Below, piece by piece: positions 6,857-13,157 of a stretch of 16,418 bases of DNA. The DNA comes from Mxb001 sp049431945. Its GTDB lineage: Bacteria; Actinomycetota; Actinomycetes; S36-B12. The translations under genes and the position numbers were made by a program. How positions within the stretch are numbered: position 1 is the stretch's first letter; the number at the start of each line of letters is the position of its first letter. The notes under the pieces are model-generated. The model saw only the letters and a program-made list of their open reading frames with translations, made no database searches and had not been told where the DNA came from. The stretch is taken from the NCBI GenBank assembly GCA_049431945.1, contig JBMTDJ010000045.1, positions 1-16,418 of the forward strand, written 5' to 3'.

Positions 6857-6873
6857 GGTTTTCACGGTTTTCA
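6857..6873 (+). repeat. Tandem GGTTTTCA direct repeat upstream of pckG
   Basis: GGTTTTCA occurs at 6857-6864 and again at 6866-6873, a 9-bp period, about 80 bp before the pckG start in the divergent region shared with the ABC exporter. It is an A/T-rich island in GC-rich DNA. The location suits an activator or repressor site for pckG; no family is assigned. Confidence 0.4.
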
Positions 6874-6952
6874 GTCACTTGCAGGAACGGCAGGATGTCG
6901 CTCAGCCGCCTGTGCGGCGCTCGGACAACGGCGTTCGACGAAGGGACAGCGC

Positions 6953-8779
6953 ATGACGATCCGCGGCCTCGACAACCCGCCCACCCGCAACAAGAAGCTG
7001 CTCGAGTGGGTCGAGGAGGTCGCGGAGCTGACTCAACCGGACGAGGTGATCTGGTGCGATGGCTCCGATGACGAATGGGAGCGGCTGACCTCGCAGTTGG
7101 TCGATGCCGGCACTTTCATCCGACTCAACCCCGGGATCCGGCCAAATTCATTCCTTGCGCGTTCCGACCCGAGCGATGTCGCGCGTGTCGAGAGCCGCAC
7201 GTACATCTGCTCGCAGTACGAGGCAGACGCCGGTCCGACGAACAACTGGATTGACCCCGTTGAGATGAAGGGCATCCTCGGCGGCCTCTTCGCCGGCTCC
7301 ATGCGGGGCCGGCCGATGTACGTCGTGCCCTTCTCCATGGGGCCGCTCGGCTCACACATCGCGCAACTCGGCGTCGAACTCACTGACTCGCCGTACGTCG
7401 TCGTCAGTATGAAGATCATGACCCGCATGGGCGCCGCGGCTCTGGAGGAGATCGGTGAGCGTGGCGACTTCGTGCCGGCCGTTCACTCCGTCGGCTACCC
7501 GCTCGTCGATGCTCAGGGCAATGCCCGTCCCGACACGGTCTGGCCCTGCAACGACACGAAGTACATCACCCACTTCCCCGAGACCCGCGAGATCTGGTCC
7601 TACGGTTCGGGCTACGGCGGCAACGCGCTGCTCGGGAAGAAGTGCTTCGCATTGCGGATCGCCTCGGCGATGGCCCGTGATGAGGGCTGGATGGCCGAGC
7701 ACATGCTGGTCCTCAAGCTCACTTCTCCGGCCGGAGACACTCGCTACCTCACCGCGGCGTTCCCGTCGGCGTGCGGCAAGACCAACCTCGCCATGCTTGA
7801 GCCGACGATCCCCGGGTGGACCGTCGAGACGATCGGCGATGACATTGCGTGGATGCGCTTCGGCAAGGACGGAAGGCTCTACGCCATCAATCCCGAGGCC
7901 GGCTTCTTTGGCGTCGCACCCGGAACAGGCATGCAGACCAATGCCAACGCCGTGAAGTCACTCCACGCCAACTGCATCTTCACCAACGTCGCGCTCACCG
8001 ACGACGGCGATGTGTGGTGGGAGGGCCTCACGGAGGACGCGCCCGCGCACCTCATCGACTGGAAGGGCAACGACTGGACGCCGGCGTCCGACGAGCCGTC
8101 GTCGCACCCCAATGCCCGCTTCACCGTGCCTGCGGGCCAGTGCCCGTCGATCGCAGACAATTGGGAGGACCCCCAGGGCGTCCCGATCGACGCGATCCTC
8201 TTCGGTGGTCGTCGCGCCACCAACGTGCCGCTCGTGACGGAGTCCTTCGACTGGGAGCACGGCGTCTTCATGGGCTCGACCGTCTCCTCGGAGCAGACCG
8301 CGGCCGCCGAGGGGAGCGTCGGTGAACTTCGTCGCGACCCCTTCGCGATGCTGCCCTTCTGCGGCTACAACATGGCGGACTACTGGGCCCACTGGCTCAA
8401 GATCGGGCAGTTCACCTCGGCCGATAAGCTCCCGCGGGTTTACCAGGTCAACTGGTTCCGCAAGGATCGCAACGGTCGCTTCATCTGGCCCGGCTTCGGC
8501 GACAACTCGCGCGTCCTCGACTGGATCATCCGCAGAGTCGGAGGAGACGCGGACGCGGTGGAGACCCCGATTGGCCGCATCCCGGCGGAGGGCGAACTCG
8601 ATCTCGACGGGGTGGACATCTCCGACGAGCAGGTCGCTGAGCTGTTCGCGGTGAACGCCGACTCGTGGCTCGCGGAGGCTGATCTCACCGAGGACTACTT
8701 CGCGAAGTTCGGCGACCGGGTGCCGCGGGCGCTGCGGGATCAGCTCGACGCGCTGCGCTCACGCCTGCAGTCCGCCTAG
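6953..8779 (+). CDS. pckG: Phosphoenolpyruvate carboxykinase (GTP)
   Basis: A 608-residue enzyme of the GTP-dependent class, the usual length for that family. It interconverts oxaloacetate plus GTP with phosphoenolpyruvate plus CO2 plus GDP in the cytoplasm, the entry step of gluconeogenesis. The phosphate-binding loop F-P-S-A-Cys274-G-K-T-N contains the reactive Cys characteristic of GTP-type enzymes. Other landmarks are P-F-S-M-G-P in the N-terminal domain, G-G-R-R-A-T-N-V-P-L-V, N-W-F-R-K and F-I-W-P-G-F-G-D-N-S-R near the guanine-binding region. ATG 6953 is supported by AAGGGA about 6 nt upstream and by a normal N terminus. The gene is divergent from the ABC exporter and convergent with argF 36 bp downstream. 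The upstream 165 bp contain a tandem GGTTTTCA repeat that may be regulatory. Confidence 0.98.
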   Translation: MTIRGLDNPPTRNKKLLEWVEEVAELTQPDEVIWCDGSDDEWERLTSQLVDAGTFIRLNPGIRPNSFLARSDPSDVARVESRTYICSQYEADAGPTNNWIDPVEMKGILGGLFAGSMRGRPMYVVPFSMGPLGSHIAQLGVELTDSPYVVVSMKIMTRMGAAALEEIGERGDFVPAVHSVGYPLVDAQGNARPDTVWPCNDTKYITHFPETREIWSYGSGYGGNALLGKKCFALRIASAMARDEGWMAEHMLVLKLTSPAGDTRYLTAAFPSACGKTNLAMLEPTIPGWTVETIGDDIAWMRFGKDGRLYAINPEAGFFGVAPGTGMQTNANAVKSLHANCIFTNVALTDDGDVWWEGLTEDAPAHLIDWKGNDWTPASDEPSSHPNARFTVPAGQCPSIADNWEDPQGVPIDAILFGGRRATNVPLVTESFDWEHGVFMGSTVSSEQTAAAEGSVGELRRDPFAMLPFCGYNMADYWAHWLKIGQFTSADKLPRVYQVNWFRKDRNGRFIWPGFGDNSRVLDWIIRRVGGDADAVETPIGRIPAEGELDLDGVDISDEQVAELFAVNADSWLAEADLTEDYFAKFGDRVPRALRDQLDALRSRLQSA

Positions 8780-8787
8780 TTAACCTC

Positions 8788-8800
8788 CTGCACCGTGCAG
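8788..8800. other. Short inverted repeat between convergent pckG and argF
   Basis: CTGCAC-C-GTGCAG is a perfect 6-nt inverted repeat, foldable as a 5-bp stem with a 3-nt loop, in the 36-bp gap between the convergent stop codons. It may be a weak bidirectional terminator, but there is no T-tract on either side and the stem is short, so this is only a positional suggestion. Confidence 0.3.
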
Positions 8801-8815
8801 CGAAGATGAATCGAC

Positions 8816-9805
8816 CTAGGCGAGAGTTGCGACGAGCAGTGCCTTGATGGTGTGCATCCGATTCTCGGCCTGATCGAAGACGATGCTGGCATCGGACTCG
8901 AAGACCTCATCGGTGACCTCGACGCCGCCTCGCAGGCCGAACTCCGCGGCCACCCTCTGACCTACGGTCGTCTCCTCGTCGTGGAACGCGGGAAGGCAGT
9001 GCATGAAGCGCGCATCCGGTCGCCCGGTGAGATCCATGACGGCAGAGTCAACGCGGTACGGTCGCAGGAGCTCGACCCGCTCGGCCCACACCTCTGCCGG
9101 CTCGCCCATCGACACCCAGACATCGGTGTGGACGAACTGAGCCCCAGGGATGCCTTCGGCCGGATCTTCGGTGAGCAGCAGGCGTGCACCACTTCGTTCG
9201 GCCCGCTCCTCGGCGGCGCGACGTACCTCTGCGGAGGGCCACAGTGCCTCGGGGGCGACGATGCGCACGTCGGCGCCGAGCATCGCTCCAGCGACGAGCA
9301 GGGAATTGCCCATGTTGTAGCGGGCATCGCCGAGGTAGGCGTAGCTGATCGAGCCATCGGGGGAGTGCTCGCGCATGGTGAGCATGTCGGCGAGCATCTG
9401 GGTGGGGTGCCACTCATCGGTGAGACCGTTGTAGACGGGCACGTCGGCGTGACGGGCGAGTTCCTCCACCGTTTCCTGTGCGTCGCCGCGGTACTCGATG
9501 GCGTCGAACATCCGCGACAGCACTCGAGCCGTGTCGGCGATCGACTCCTTGTGGCCGATCTGTGAGGTCTGGGAGTCGAGAACGGTGACCTGCGCACCCT
9601 GCTGGTACGCCGCGACCTCGAAGGCCACGCGAGTCCGGGTGGATGTCTTGCCGAAGATCAGCGCAATGACTCGATCCTGAAGGCGGCGAACCTCGCGTCC
9701 TGACATGCGCTCCGCCTTGAGTTCAGCAGCCAGGCGGATGAGGCCATCGAACTCTGCATCGGAGAGGTCGAGCTCCTTCAGCAGGTCGCGTCCGGTGAGA
9801 TCCAC
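8816..9805 (-). CDS. argF: Ornithine carbamoyltransferase
   Basis: A 329-residue enzyme that makes citrulline from carbamoyl phosphate and ornithine in arginine biosynthesis, or runs the reverse reaction in the arginine deiminase pathway. The carbamoyl-phosphate site S-T-R-T-R (55-59), H-P-T-Q (133-136), the ornithine-binding D-V-W-V-S-M-G (228-234) and H-Cys270-L-P-A-F-H are all intact. Length and sequence, including S-Q-I-G-H-K-E-S and a C terminus of D-Q-A-E-N-R-M-H-T-I-K-A, resemble the long E. coli ArgI/ArgF and catabolic ArcB type more than the short form of about 305 residues. No other arg or arc gene is in the window, so the direction in vivo is undecided. GTG 9805 follows TAGCCT by 6 nt (leaderless). 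Confidence 0.96.
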   Translation of the reverse strand: MDLTGRDLLKELDLSDAEFDGLIRLAAELKAERMSGREVRRLQDRVIALIFGKTSTRTRVAFEVAAYQQGAQVTVLDSQTSQIGHKESIADTARVLSRMFDAIEYRGDAQETVEELARHADVPVYNGLTDEWHPTQMLADMLTMREHSPDGSISYAYLGDARYNMGNSLLVAGAMLGADVRIVAPEALWPSAEVRRAAEERAERSGARLLLTEDPAEGIPGAQFVHTDVWVSMGEPAEVWAERVELLRPYRVDSAVMDLTGRPDARFMHCLPAFHDEETTVGQRVAAEFGLRGGVEVTDEVFESDASIVFDQAENRMHTIKALLVATLA

Positions 9806-9811
9806 TGGACG

Positions 9812-9817
9812 AGGCTA
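9812..9817 (-). promoter_or_regulatory. -10 box of leaderless promoter for argF
   Basis: TAGCCT on the minus strand lies 6 nt before the GTG at 9805, identical in sequence and spacing to the box in front of the L,D-transpeptidase gene. It sits in the 60-bp gap after the WhiB-like gene stop, so argF has its own promoter. No ARG-box-like palindrome is recognised nearby. Confidence 0.6.
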
Positions 9818-9865
9818 GCGGGACGCATGGGCCGGCCGGTTCGCGCGCCCGGATCCGTGCGTGAG

Positions 9866-10237
9866 TCAGGCGGAGACGCTCACGAGCGGCCGGATGGCGG
9901 CGTCGATCTCCGGAGCGGCCATACGAGCGCCCTCACCGCGGGTGCGGGGGTACTCGGCGAGATCGATGCGGGCGTAGATCGCCTCGCGATCCTCCTCGGT
10001 GAGGCCACCCCACACGCCGTAGGGCTCGCGGGCGCGAACGGCGTAGTCGGCGCACTCGATGCGCACGGGACAACTGGCGCAGACGGCCTTGGCGGCGAGG
10101 TCGCGGGAGCGACGCGCGGAGCCGCGCTCGTTCTGCGGATGGAAGAACAGGGTCGGGTCGGCGGAGCGGCACGCGCCGTGCTCCTGCCAATCCCACACTG
10201 CGTCGACGGGGACCTGGGCGAGAGGCTGCTGAGGCAT
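9866..10237 (-). CDS. whiB3: WhiB-family iron-sulfur transcriptional regulator (WhiB3/WhiD-like)
   Basis: A 123-residue Wbl protein. Four Cys that would ligate a [4Fe-4S] cluster are at C23, C53, C56 and C62, in the pattern C-x29-C-x2-C-x5-C, and the G-V-W-G-G turn is at 74-78. The N-terminal W-D-W-Q-E-H-G-A-C-R, then F-F-H-P-x-x-E-R-G-x-A-R and E-P-Y-G-V-W-G-G match WhiB3 of mycobacteria and WhiD of Streptomyces better than WhiB1, WhiB2 or WblA. In those organisms the protein binds the region 4 domain of the principal sigma factor and responds to O2, NO and redox state. ATG 10237 is supported by TACCGT 6 nt upstream; a longer in-frame extension to 10333 lacks family features. Its C-terminal tail is about 30 residues longer than the conserved core. 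The gene lies between the thioredoxin gene and argF on the same strand. Confidence 0.93.
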   Translation of the reverse strand: MPQQPLAQVPVDAVWDWQEHGACRSADPTLFFHPQNERGSARRSRDLAAKAVCASCPVRIECADYAVRAREPYGVWGGLTEEDREAIYARIDLAEYPRTRGEGARMAAPEIDAAIRPLVSVSA

Positions 10238-10243
10238 ATCTCC

Positions 10244-10249
10244 ACGGTA
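10244..10249 (-). promoter_or_regulatory. -10 box of leaderless promoter for WhiB3-like gene
   Basis: TACCGT on the minus strand is followed by GGAGAT and ATG at 10237. The GGAG in the spacer is too close to the start (2 nt) to act as a normal Shine-Dalgarno, so the leaderless reading is preferred. A long perfect inverted repeat lies about 45 bp further upstream. Confidence 0.5.
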
Positions 10250-10293
10250 GGAGTGATGCGCGCCAAGACCCCTCGCCCAAGTCGACCGACCTG

Positions 10294-10313
10294 CATCAGC
10301 CGTTCGGCTGATG
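10294..10313. promoter_or_regulatory. Perfect 9-bp inverted repeat upstream of WhiB3-like gene
   Basis: Arms CATCAGCCG and CGGCTGATG flank a 2-nt TT centre. The site lies in the 164-bp gap between the thioredoxin stop and the WhiB3-like start, with its centre about 66 bp before the WhiB start codon. That is a plausible activator or repressor position. As RNA it would fold into an 8-bp stem with a tetraloop, so a terminator for the thioredoxin transcript is an alternative, but there is no U-tract and it lies about 90 bp past the thioredoxin stop. Confidence 0.5.
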
Positions 10314-10401
10314 TCCCTCGTGGAGGCGGTCATGGACCCCGAGTTCGGGAGTTCTGCCGAGGATTCCTCGCTGAAGCTCCCGTAGTTCGCGCGGGCGAGC
10401 C

Positions 10402-10779
10402 CTACTCGGGCTTGGCCGCGGCCTGCTCAGCGGCGATGGAGGAGCGCACCTCGTCCATGTCGACGTCGCGCACGGCCTGGATCAACTGCTCGAGGCCCGG
10501 CTCGGGGAGTGCGCCTGCTTGGGAATAGAGCACGACGCCGTCACGAATTGCCATGAGCGTGGGGATGGACGAGATCTGGAAGACCTGCGCCAGGCCGGGC
10601 TGGGCCTCGGTGTCGACCTTGGCGAAGACGATGTCGGCGTGGGTGTCGCTGGCCTTCTCGAAGACCGGCGCGAACTGCCGGCACGGCCCGCACCAGGCGG
10701 CCCAGAAGTCCACCAGGACGATGGCGCTGTCCTGGATGGTGGGGGCGAAGGTCTCTTCGGTCAGCGCAACGGTAGCCAT
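10402..10779 (-). CDS. Thioredoxin
   Basis: A 125-residue cytoplasmic thioredoxin. The active site W-C-G-P-C is at residues 29-33 inside V-D-F-W-A-A-W, and the cis-proline motif S-I-P73-T is present, so the canonical dithiol-disulfide exchange function is expected. The C terminus extends about 15 residues beyond the usual fold and is Ala/Glu-rich. ATG 10779 is chosen because the conserved fold begins within about 10 residues; upstream in-frame sequence lacks similarity. The start has no clear Shine-Dalgarno but has TACCCT 7 nt upstream. A CsoR/CstR-type palindrome (10778-10793) covers this -10 box and the first bases of the start codon, implying tight repression relieved by copper or reactive sulfur. 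Divergent from the YqgE/AlgH-like gene with 21 bp between starts; no thioredoxin reductase is adjacent. Confidence 0.95.
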   Translation of the reverse strand: MATVALTEETFAPTIQDSAIVLVDFWAAWCGPCRQFAPVFEKASDTHADIVFAKVDTEAQPGLAQVFQISSIPTLMAIRDGVVLYSQAGALPEPGLEQLIQAVRDVDMDEVRSSIAAEQAAAKPE

Positions 10780-10793
10780 ACCCCCCAGGGTAT
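10778..10793. promoter_or_regulatory. CsoR/CstR-type palindromic operator at thioredoxin start
   Basis: ATACCCCCCAGGGTAT has 6-nt inverted arms ATACCC and GGGTAT around a 4-nt centre. It differs from the reverse complement of the 2447-2462 site at only two central positions. It spans the thioredoxin -10 box and the first two bases of its ATG, and fills most of the 21-bp gap to the divergent YqgE/AlgH-like gene, so a bound repressor could control both directions. Confidence 0.7.
10787..10792 (-). promoter_or_regulatory. -10 box of probable leaderless promoter for thioredoxin gene
   Basis: TACCCT on the minus strand lies 7 nt before ATG 10779, the spacing being a G-tract plus T. The box is embedded in the palindromic operator. 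The G-tract could alternatively act as a crude ribosome-binding sequence on a longer transcript, so the leaderless reading is less certain than for other genes here. Confidence 0.45.
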
Positions 10794-10800
10794 CACCTCG

Positions 10801-11448
10801 ATGGGCCCGAAGCGTCACGATGGGGTCGTGCTCACGGCCACGACCATCGGCCGGCCCCCCGCGTCACCGGCGGCTGGTTTGCTGCTCGTCGCGGCACCGA
10901 GCCTCGAGGAGCCATTCGATCGCGCGGTGATCTTGCTCCTCGAGCACGACGAATCGGGCACGCTCGGAGTCGTCCTCAATCAGCCCACGACCTTGGACGT
11001 GGGCACCGTTCTGCCGAACTGGCGAGAGCACCTCACGGGTACGCCCTATCTGTTTCAGGGCGGTCCGGTCGCCCTCGACAGCGCTCTGGGCCTTGCGGCC
11101 CTCGGCACGCCCACGCGTGATGGGGTCGCGGTCCGCGCGGCCCCGGTTGAGCCGGAGGGATTCCGACATGTTGCGGGCCCACTCGGCATCATCGACCTGG
11201 ACACGCCAAGCGACCTGCTTGCGCCGCATCTGCAGGCATTGCGGATCTACGCCGGATACGCCGGTTGGTCGCCTGGTCAACTCGATGACGAACTCGACCG
11301 CGGGTCGTGGGCTGTCGTAGAGCCGGGTGACCTCGTCGCGGACGCCTTCCTCGCGGACCCTGAGCAGTTGTGGAGCGCCGTCCTGCGTCGTGCCGGGGGC
11401 ACGCTGGCGTGGTGGCCGATGTGCCCGAGCGATCCCGAGGCCAACTGA
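10801..11448 (+). CDS. YqgE/AlgH-family protein (UPF0301)
   Basis: A 215-residue protein of the conserved UPF0301 family. The N-terminal core has L-L-V-A-A-P-S-L, then F-D-R-A-V-I-L-L-L-E-H-D-E and G-T-L-G-V-V-L-N-Q-P-T, followed by Q-G-G-P-V and, near the middle, R-I-Y-A-G-Y-A-G-W-S-P-G-Q-L-D-D-E-L, the family's most conserved block. The family was named after Pseudomonas AlgH, an alginate regulator, but its molecular role is not established. The start is uncertain: ATG 10801 has neither a Shine-Dalgarno nor a well-placed -10 box, and GTG 10828 would remove nine residues with no loss of the conserved core. It diverges from the thioredoxin gene and shares the palindromic operator region, hinting at co-control. 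The DUF3039 gene follows 19 bp downstream with its own promoter. Confidence 0.9.
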   Translation: MGPKRHDGVVLTATTIGRPPASPAAGLLLVAAPSLEEPFDRAVILLLEHDESGTLGVVLNQPTTLDVGTVLPNWREHLTGTPYLFQGGPVALDSALGLAALGTPTRDGVAVRAAPVEPEGFRHVAGPLGIIDLDTPSDLLAPHLQALRIYAGYAGWSPGQLDDELDRGSWAVVEPGDLVADAFLADPEQLWSAVLRRAGGTLAWWPMCPSDPEAN

Positions 11449-11455
11449 CCCGCCC

Positions 11456-11461
11456 TAGACT
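11456..11461 (+). promoter_or_regulatory. -10 box of leaderless promoter for DUF3039 gene
   Basis: TAGACT is followed by GCTGCC and ATG at 11468, the same 6-nt spacing seen on the minus strand elsewhere. It lies in the 19-bp gap after the YqgE/AlgH-like gene and would also transcribe the overlapping MFS gene. Confidence 0.6.
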
Positions 11462-11467
11462 GCTGCC

Positions 11468-11746
11468 ATGAGCACGCCGCTGGACTCGCCCTCCCTCGAG
11501 GGCACGACCCTGACCGAGGAGCGCACCGCCTCCACGGATGACGGCGATCACGAGCGCTTCGCGCACTACGTCCAGAAGGACAAGATCGTTGAAAGCGCGG
11601 TGACGGGTGCGCCGGTCAAGGCGCTGTGCGGCAAGAAGTGGGTGCCTGGGCGCGACCCCTCGAAGTTCCCGGTGTGCCCGGAGTGCCAAGAGATCTACAG
11701 CAAGATGCGTCCAGGCAAGCCGCGCGATCCAGACGGGTCGTCCTGA
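11468..11746 (+). CDS. DUF3039 family protein
   Basis: A 92-residue hydrophilic protein conserved in actinobacteria and of unknown function. The DUF3039 core is recognisable: H-E-R-F-A-H-Y-V, then K-D-K-I, E-S-A-V-T-G, A-L-C-G-K, W-V-P-G-R-D-P and F-P-V-C-P-E-C. Three Cys (C54, C70, C73) with nearby His (H28, H33) have the look of a small zinc ribbon, which is my inference from spacing and not an established property. The N-terminal 25 residues are low-complexity and acidic. ATG 11468 lies 6 nt behind TAGACT, so the mRNA is probably leaderless. Its 3' end overlaps the beginning of the MFS transporter reading frame, suggesting joint transcription. Confidence 0.85.
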   Translation: MSTPLDSPSLEGTTLTEERTASTDDGDHERFAHYVQKDKIVESAVTGAPVKALCGKKWVPGRDPSKFPVCPECQEIYSKMRPGKPRDPDGSS

Positions 11747-13113
11747 GCATCTTCGCGGCGCAGTACCGCGCTGTGACCATCGGCGTCGTCGCCGCCATCA
11801 CGCTCTTCGCCTTCGAGGGCATCGCCGTCTCGACCGTCATGCCCGCTGTCGCCATTGAGTTCGACGGTCTCGGCGTCTATGCGTGGGCATTCAATGCGTA
11901 CGTCGCGGCTTCACTGGTCGGCATGGTCGTCGCCGGATCCTGGTGCGATCGGAATGGTCCTCGCCGTTCCATGTGGGCCGGGCTGGGTGTCTTCTCCGCG
12001 GGTGCCGTCGTCGCCGGCCTCGCACCTTCGATGGCTGTCCTCATCGCTGCGCGCGGTGTGCAGGGGCTAGGCGGGGGAGCCCTCATCGTCGCGGCCTACG
12101 TGCTCATCGCTCGCGCCTATCCCGAGGAACTGCGCCCCAAGGCCTTCTCTCTCATGGCGGCCTCGTGGGTCGTTCCGGCACTCATCGGTCCACTGATCGC
12201 AGGCTGGCTGACCGAGACGCTCACCTGGCGTCTGGCTTTTCTCCTCGTGCCCCTCGTCCTCATCCTGCCGGCGCTGATGCTCCGCGATGTCCTTCGCGCC
12301 CATGACGGAGGGACGGGGGAATCCCTCGGACAAGCGCGGATCGTTCGGGCTCTGCTCACGGCGTGCGGGCTCACCATCGCGATGGTGGGCTTCCTGCGCC
12401 CAGGCGGACTGCCGGTATGGGTCGACGCGTCGCTTGTCGTCGCAGGGCTTGCCGTCATTGTCACCTCGGTGAGGGGCTTGCTGCCCGAGGGTGCGCTTCG
12501 CCTGGGGCGCGGACTGCCGACAACGGTGCTCATGCGTGGCATCCTCGCGGGCGCCTTCTTCGGAGCCGAGGCGTTCATCCCGCTCGCGCTGGTCGAGCAG
12601 CGCGGACTATCCATCACGGTGGCGGGGCTGACACTGAGTGTCTCGGCACTGGGCTGGTGGCTCGGCTCCTACGCGCAAAGCAGGATTCCGGAGTCCACGG
12701 ATCGCGCACGCACCGTTCAGGTAGGTGCGCTCATCGTCACCGTGGGGCTCCTGTCGCTCCCGCTCTGCCTCGTATCGACGCTCCCTGCATGGCTGTGCGC
12801 CATCTCCTATTTCGTGGCCTCGCTCGGCATGGGCCTGTGCTTCCCTTCGATCGCCGTGCAGACGCTGCGACTGTCACCTGTCGACGAGCAAGGCGCCAAC
12901 TCCGCGGCCCTGCAGATCTCCGATGCCATCCTTAGTTCCCTGATGCTCGCCCTCCTGGGTGCGGTGCACGCCGCGGCGGTCGCCGGTGGGGGTGCTTCGA
13001 CCACGACGTACGACGTCATCTGGTGGGGCGCAGCCGTGATTGCCCTCGTCGCTGCTGGGGTCGCGACTCGCATGAGACCTCCGGCGCACCTGCCCGTGGG
13101 GGCGGCCGGCTGA
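11683..13113 (+). CDS. MFS transporter (drug/proton antiporter-like)
   Basis: A membrane protein of about 476 residues with 12-14 hydrophobic helices. Motif A of the major facilitator family appears between TM2 and TM3 as G-S-W-C-D-R-N-G-P-R-R, followed in TM4 by R-G-V-Q-G-L-G-G-G-A, and TM5 carries a motif-C-like G-P-L-I-A-G, which marks export-type antiporters. The likely role is proton-driven efflux of a small molecule; the substrate is unknown. The start is the main uncertainty. The family-like F-A-A-Q-Y-R-A-V segment begins right after the DUF3039 stop, yet no ATG, GTG or TTG stands directly before it. In-frame options are GTG 11683 (used here, overlapping DUF3039 by 64 bp), GTG 11773 (which cuts that segment), or a CTG at 11743 overlapping the DUF3039 TGA. 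The stop precedes the amino-acid-binding lipoprotein gene by 44 bp. Confidence 0.88.
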   Translation: MPRDLQQDASRQAARSRRVVLSIFAAQYRAVTIGVVAAITLFAFEGIAVSTVMPAVAIEFDGLGVYAWAFNAYVAASLVGMVVAGSWCDRNGPRRSMWAGLGVFSAGAVVAGLAPSMAVLIAARGVQGLGGGALIVAAYVLIARAYPEELRPKAFSLMAASWVVPALIGPLIAGWLTETLTWRLAFLLVPLVLILPALMLRDVLRAHDGGTGESLGQARIVRALLTACGLTIAMVGFLRPGGLPVWVDASLVVAGLAVIVTSVRGLLPEGALRLGRGLPTTVLMRGILAGAFFGAEAFIPLALVEQRGLSITVAGLTLSVSALGWWLGSYAQSRIPESTDRARTVQVGALIVTVGLLSLPLCLVSTLPAWLCAISYFVASLGMGLCFPSIAVQTLRLSPVDEQGANSAALQISDAILSSLMLALLGAVHAAAVAGGGASTTTYDVIWWGAAVIALVAAGVATRMRPPAHLPVGAAG

Positions 13114-13157
13114 CCGGGTGGCAGGATTGGCCGGTCATCACCACACGAGGAGTTGCC

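Noticed and set aside
10338..10349. CCCGAGTTCGGG small inverted repeat downstream of the thioredoxin gene as a terminator
   Set aside because: The arms are 5 bp, there is no T-tract, and several comparable short repeats occur nearby, so it is not distinguishable from chance.
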